Position numbers and translations under genes: made by a program. The notes under the pieces are model-generated. The model did not search any database, was not told the DNA's origin, and saw only the letters and a program-made list of their open reading frames with translations. A DNA stretch of 64,000 nucleotides from Alsobacter sp045348435 (GTDB lineage: Bacteria; Pseudomonadota; Alphaproteobacteria; Rhizobiales; Beijerinckiaceae). This document shows, in pieces, positions 60,164 to 64,000 of this stretch; the first letter of the stretch is position 1; each line of letters begins with the position of its first letter. Where the stretch lies: the NCBI RefSeq assembly GCF_045348435.1, contig NZ_CP157484.1, positions 3,720,001 to 3,784,000 of the forward strand. The letters run 5' to 3'.

Positions 60164-60278
60164 GCAAAGCTCCTGTCGTGTCGACGACTGTTGCAGGATC
60201 AACGCGCTGGGCGGCCAGGAGGTCCCCGGCGCGCGACATCGCGCCTCACCGCCGGGCCGGGCGTCGCGGATCGTGGCG

Positions 60279-60941
60279 TCACGGCTTGGGCTCGGACCCC
60301 GTCGCGCCGCCCGTCGACGAGCCGCCCGTCGAGCCCGCGCCCGGGCCGGTCCCCGAGCTGGAGCCGGACGGCGCCATGGTCTTGGCCCGGTCCATCAGGC
60401 TGGTCGCGGCGTCCACGCAGGCCTTCATGGGCTCGCCGGGGCTGCACTGCACGGCCAGGCGCACGTCTCCGGCCCGCAGCATGAAGCGGGCGCCGGCGCG
60501 GCCCATGCCGCCCATGCCCATGCCGCCGCCCATTTCCCCCTGGCGCATCATGCGGCGCATCATCTCGCCATGCATGCGCATCTGCTCGGGCGACATGCCG
60601 CCCTCGTCCATGCGGCGCTCGCGCCAGCCGCCCCGCCCGGAATCGCGGCTGCGCCACGTCTCGTCCCGGCCGCCGTCGCGGCCGCCGCTGTCGTCGCGCT
60701 GGGCGGACCGGGATCCGGCGTCGCCGTGGCCGCGCCAGCCGGACTCGTCGTGGCGGCTCCAGTCGCTGCGGCCGGATCGGCCGCCCCCGCGGTCGCCGTG
60801 GTCGCTGTCCCAATCGCCGTCGTCATGGCCGCCCATGGGCATGACGTCGCCGCGGCGGTCCCAGTCGGGCGCGCCGGATTGGGCGTGCGCCGACAGCGGC
60901 AGGCAGGCGAGAACGCCCGCCAGAACGAGGATCCTGCGCAT
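60279..60941 (-). CDS. Secreted low-complexity protein (220 aa)
   Basis: A signal peptide (MRRILVLAGVLACLPLSAHA) is followed by an Asp/Arg/Gly/Ser-rich disordered region (DWDSDHGDRGGGRSGRSD), a Met-rich helix (PEQMRMHGEMMRRMMRQGEM) and a small C-terminal domain with two Cys (QCSPGEPMKACVDAATSLM), ending in a Ser/Gly repeat. The Met-rich part could bind copper, as in periplasmic metal-resistance proteins, but this is a guess from composition. No neighbour supports it. Confidence 0.7.
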   Translation of the reverse strand: MRRILVLAGVLACLPLSAHAQSGAPDWDRRGDVMPMGGHDDGDWDSDHGDRGGGRSGRSDWSRHDESGWRGHGDAGSRSAQRDDSGGRDGGRDETWRSRDSGRGGWRERRMDEGGMSPEQMRMHGEMMRRMMRQGEMGGGMGMGGMGRAGARFMLRAGDVRLAVQCSPGEPMKACVDAATSLMDRAKTMAPSGSSSGTGPGAGSTGGSSTGGATGSEPKP

Positions 60942-61077
60942 CGTTGAGCTCCATGGATGTCGTTGCGGTCGCGCGGCCGTTCGCCGGCCGCGCCAGACCC
61001 GACACCCAACGCGCCCCGCCCCCGCGCCGTTCCGGCCGGGCGCGGGCGATCGCCCAAAGACGGCCAGCCCTGAGACG

Positions 61078-61095
61078 GCGAGCCCGAAGGCTCGC
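61078..61095 (-). terminator. Hairpin downstream of rpoD
   Basis: A perfect 7-base stem (GCGAGCC / GGCTCGC) with a TTCG loop lies 27 bases after the rpoD stop. No clear T-run follows, so termination may be inefficient or Rho-dependent. Confidence 0.4.
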
Positions 61096-61121
61096 GGTCC
61101 CGCGGGGGACGGCTGGTCGGC

Positions 61122-63143
<2,022 letters not shown>

Positions 63144-63401
63144 GCCCGGTCGCTCCAAGCCTGTCCCGCCCCGCCGCGGGTGAATCTTCAACGCAGAAAC
63201 GGGCGGCAAGGACCATCGGTCCATCCGCCCTTATCGTCTTGTCATCCGGATCAAAGTCGCGAATCGTTTACGTCACCCTTAACCACGCGCGTCATTCCGG
63301 TCGTCACGCCGCCCCTGCGCATCGCCCGACGCAGGCCCGACCGCGGATGAGATCTCCGCCGGGCCAGGCCGCCGGGCCGCCCGAGAGAGGGCGCCAGAGG
63401 G

Positions 63402-64000
63402 TCATGGCCGGGAGGTCAGGTCGTCGTCCCGCCCGCCCCTCTCGATCTCGGCTTCCATCCCGTCGATGGCGGAAAGCTGCAACCGGAGGTCTCGGATCCA
63501 GGCGAGGCTGGCCTCGCTCTCGTCCTGGGCGAAGGCCATCTCGGCCATCCCGAGCTCTTTATGTAGCGTCCGCGCCTTGTGATGCAAGGTCGTGGCCTGA
63601 CGAAGGCTTTCCCTCACTTCGACGGGATCGGCTCCGGAGTCAAGACACCACCGGTCGCCGGGGCGCACCGCCGCCTCAACCCGGGCGAGCAGCGGGCCGA
63701 TCCCGCGCAGCTCCAGAGTCTCGCGCGAGACGTCCGCTCCGCCGGCCGCCCTGTCGGCGTCCAGGTCGACCAGCGCCTGGCGCAGGCGGTTGGTGTCGGG
63801 ATGGGCGAGATCGAGCTCCAGCAAGGCCTCCGCCTGGCTGGCGAGCAGGTCCGGATGGGCCACGAGCGCGGCCAGGATCAGGGCTTCGCGGGGCGAAACG
63901 GTCGGCGTCTTGGAGAAGAGCGCGCTGCGGGACAGGCTCTCGGACGCCCGCACCGGCTCGCCTGAGAAGCCGCCCTGGCGCCGAGGGTCGCGCCCGCGCG
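63402..64000 (-). CDS. dnaG: DNA primase DnaG, C-terminal part (gene runs off the window)
   Basis: The frame is open from the window edge to the stop at 63402. It encodes the C-terminal helical domain that binds the DnaB helicase (SPREALILAALVAHPDLLAS, then DTNRLRQALVDLDADRA, then LRLQLSAIDGMEAEI). No catalytic Toprim or zinc part is inside the window. Position directly upstream of rpoD in the same direction matches the dnaG-rpoD macromolecular synthesis arrangement. The assignment depends on this context plus the domain pattern. Confidence 0.85.
   Translation of the reverse strand, partial: RGRDPRRQGGFSGEPVRASESLSRSALFSKTPTVSPREALILAALVAHPDLLASQAEALLELDLAHPDTNRLRQALVDLDADRAAGGADVSRETLELRGIGPLLARVEAAVRPGDRWCLDSGADPVEVRESLRQATTLHHKARTLHKELGMAEMAFAQDESEASLAWIRDLRLQLSAIDGMEAEIERGGRDDDLTSRP

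Overview
The window is high-GC DNA from an alphaproteobacterium, most likely of the order Hyphomicrobiales (Rhizobiales). This rests on a dnaG-rpoD arrangement at the right end, a BA14K-family secreted protein, an HWE-family histidine kinase and a bacteriophytochrome-heme oxygenase cluster. The genus is not certain. The chromosomal flanks look visibly richer in GC than the middle of the window; I did not compute exact values.

Left flank (1-6390): two small disordered proteins, then a leftward run of a Tat-exported solute-binding protein and two Gfo/Idh/MocA oxidoreductases, then a methyl-accepting chemotaxis protein gene with a frameshift, then the last third of a cheW gene. Right flank (46211-64000): the first two thirds of the same cheW, a hybrid sensor kinase overlapping a truncated hemoglobin, a methyltransferase, response regulators, an M19 dipeptidase, a bacteriophytochrome operon (heme oxygenase, phytochrome kinase, single-domain regulator, regulator-HWE kinase), a MATE exporter, two secreted proteins, rpoD and the end of dnaG.

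Between the two cheW fragments lies an integrated element of 39,841 bp, bounded by a perfect 21-bp direct repeat (6370-6390 and 46211-46231). Removing one repeat copy and the element restores an in-frame CheW of about 146 residues. The left end has a tyrosine integrase and a satellite- or plasmid-like module (excisionase-type HTH, DUF3102 protein, Toprim protein, VapE-type primase-helicase). A broken serine recombinase, a few phage-like small genes, an IS3-type fragment and a DNA-ligase fragment show repeated turnover.

The element carries two large cargo operons facing each other. The rightward one (14935-30302) is a class 1 DISARM anti-phage locus (drmD, drmMI, drmA, drmB, drmC) preceded by an HTH regulator, a C5 cytosine methyltransferase and a Vsr endonuclease. 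The leftward one (45157-32823) has eight tightly packed genes: an unknown domain-SGNH hydrolase-muramidase fusion, a trypsin-like protease, a small beta-sandwich protein, an M15-like peptidoglycan peptidase, a second trypsin-like protease with a C-terminal domain, a MoxR-type AAA ATPase, a large multi-pass membrane protein and a membrane-anchored beta-propeller protein. I do not recognise this combination as a named system. It looks like an NTP-controlled, protease- and cell-wall-hydrolase-based conflict system, and it is the best candidate here for an undescribed system.
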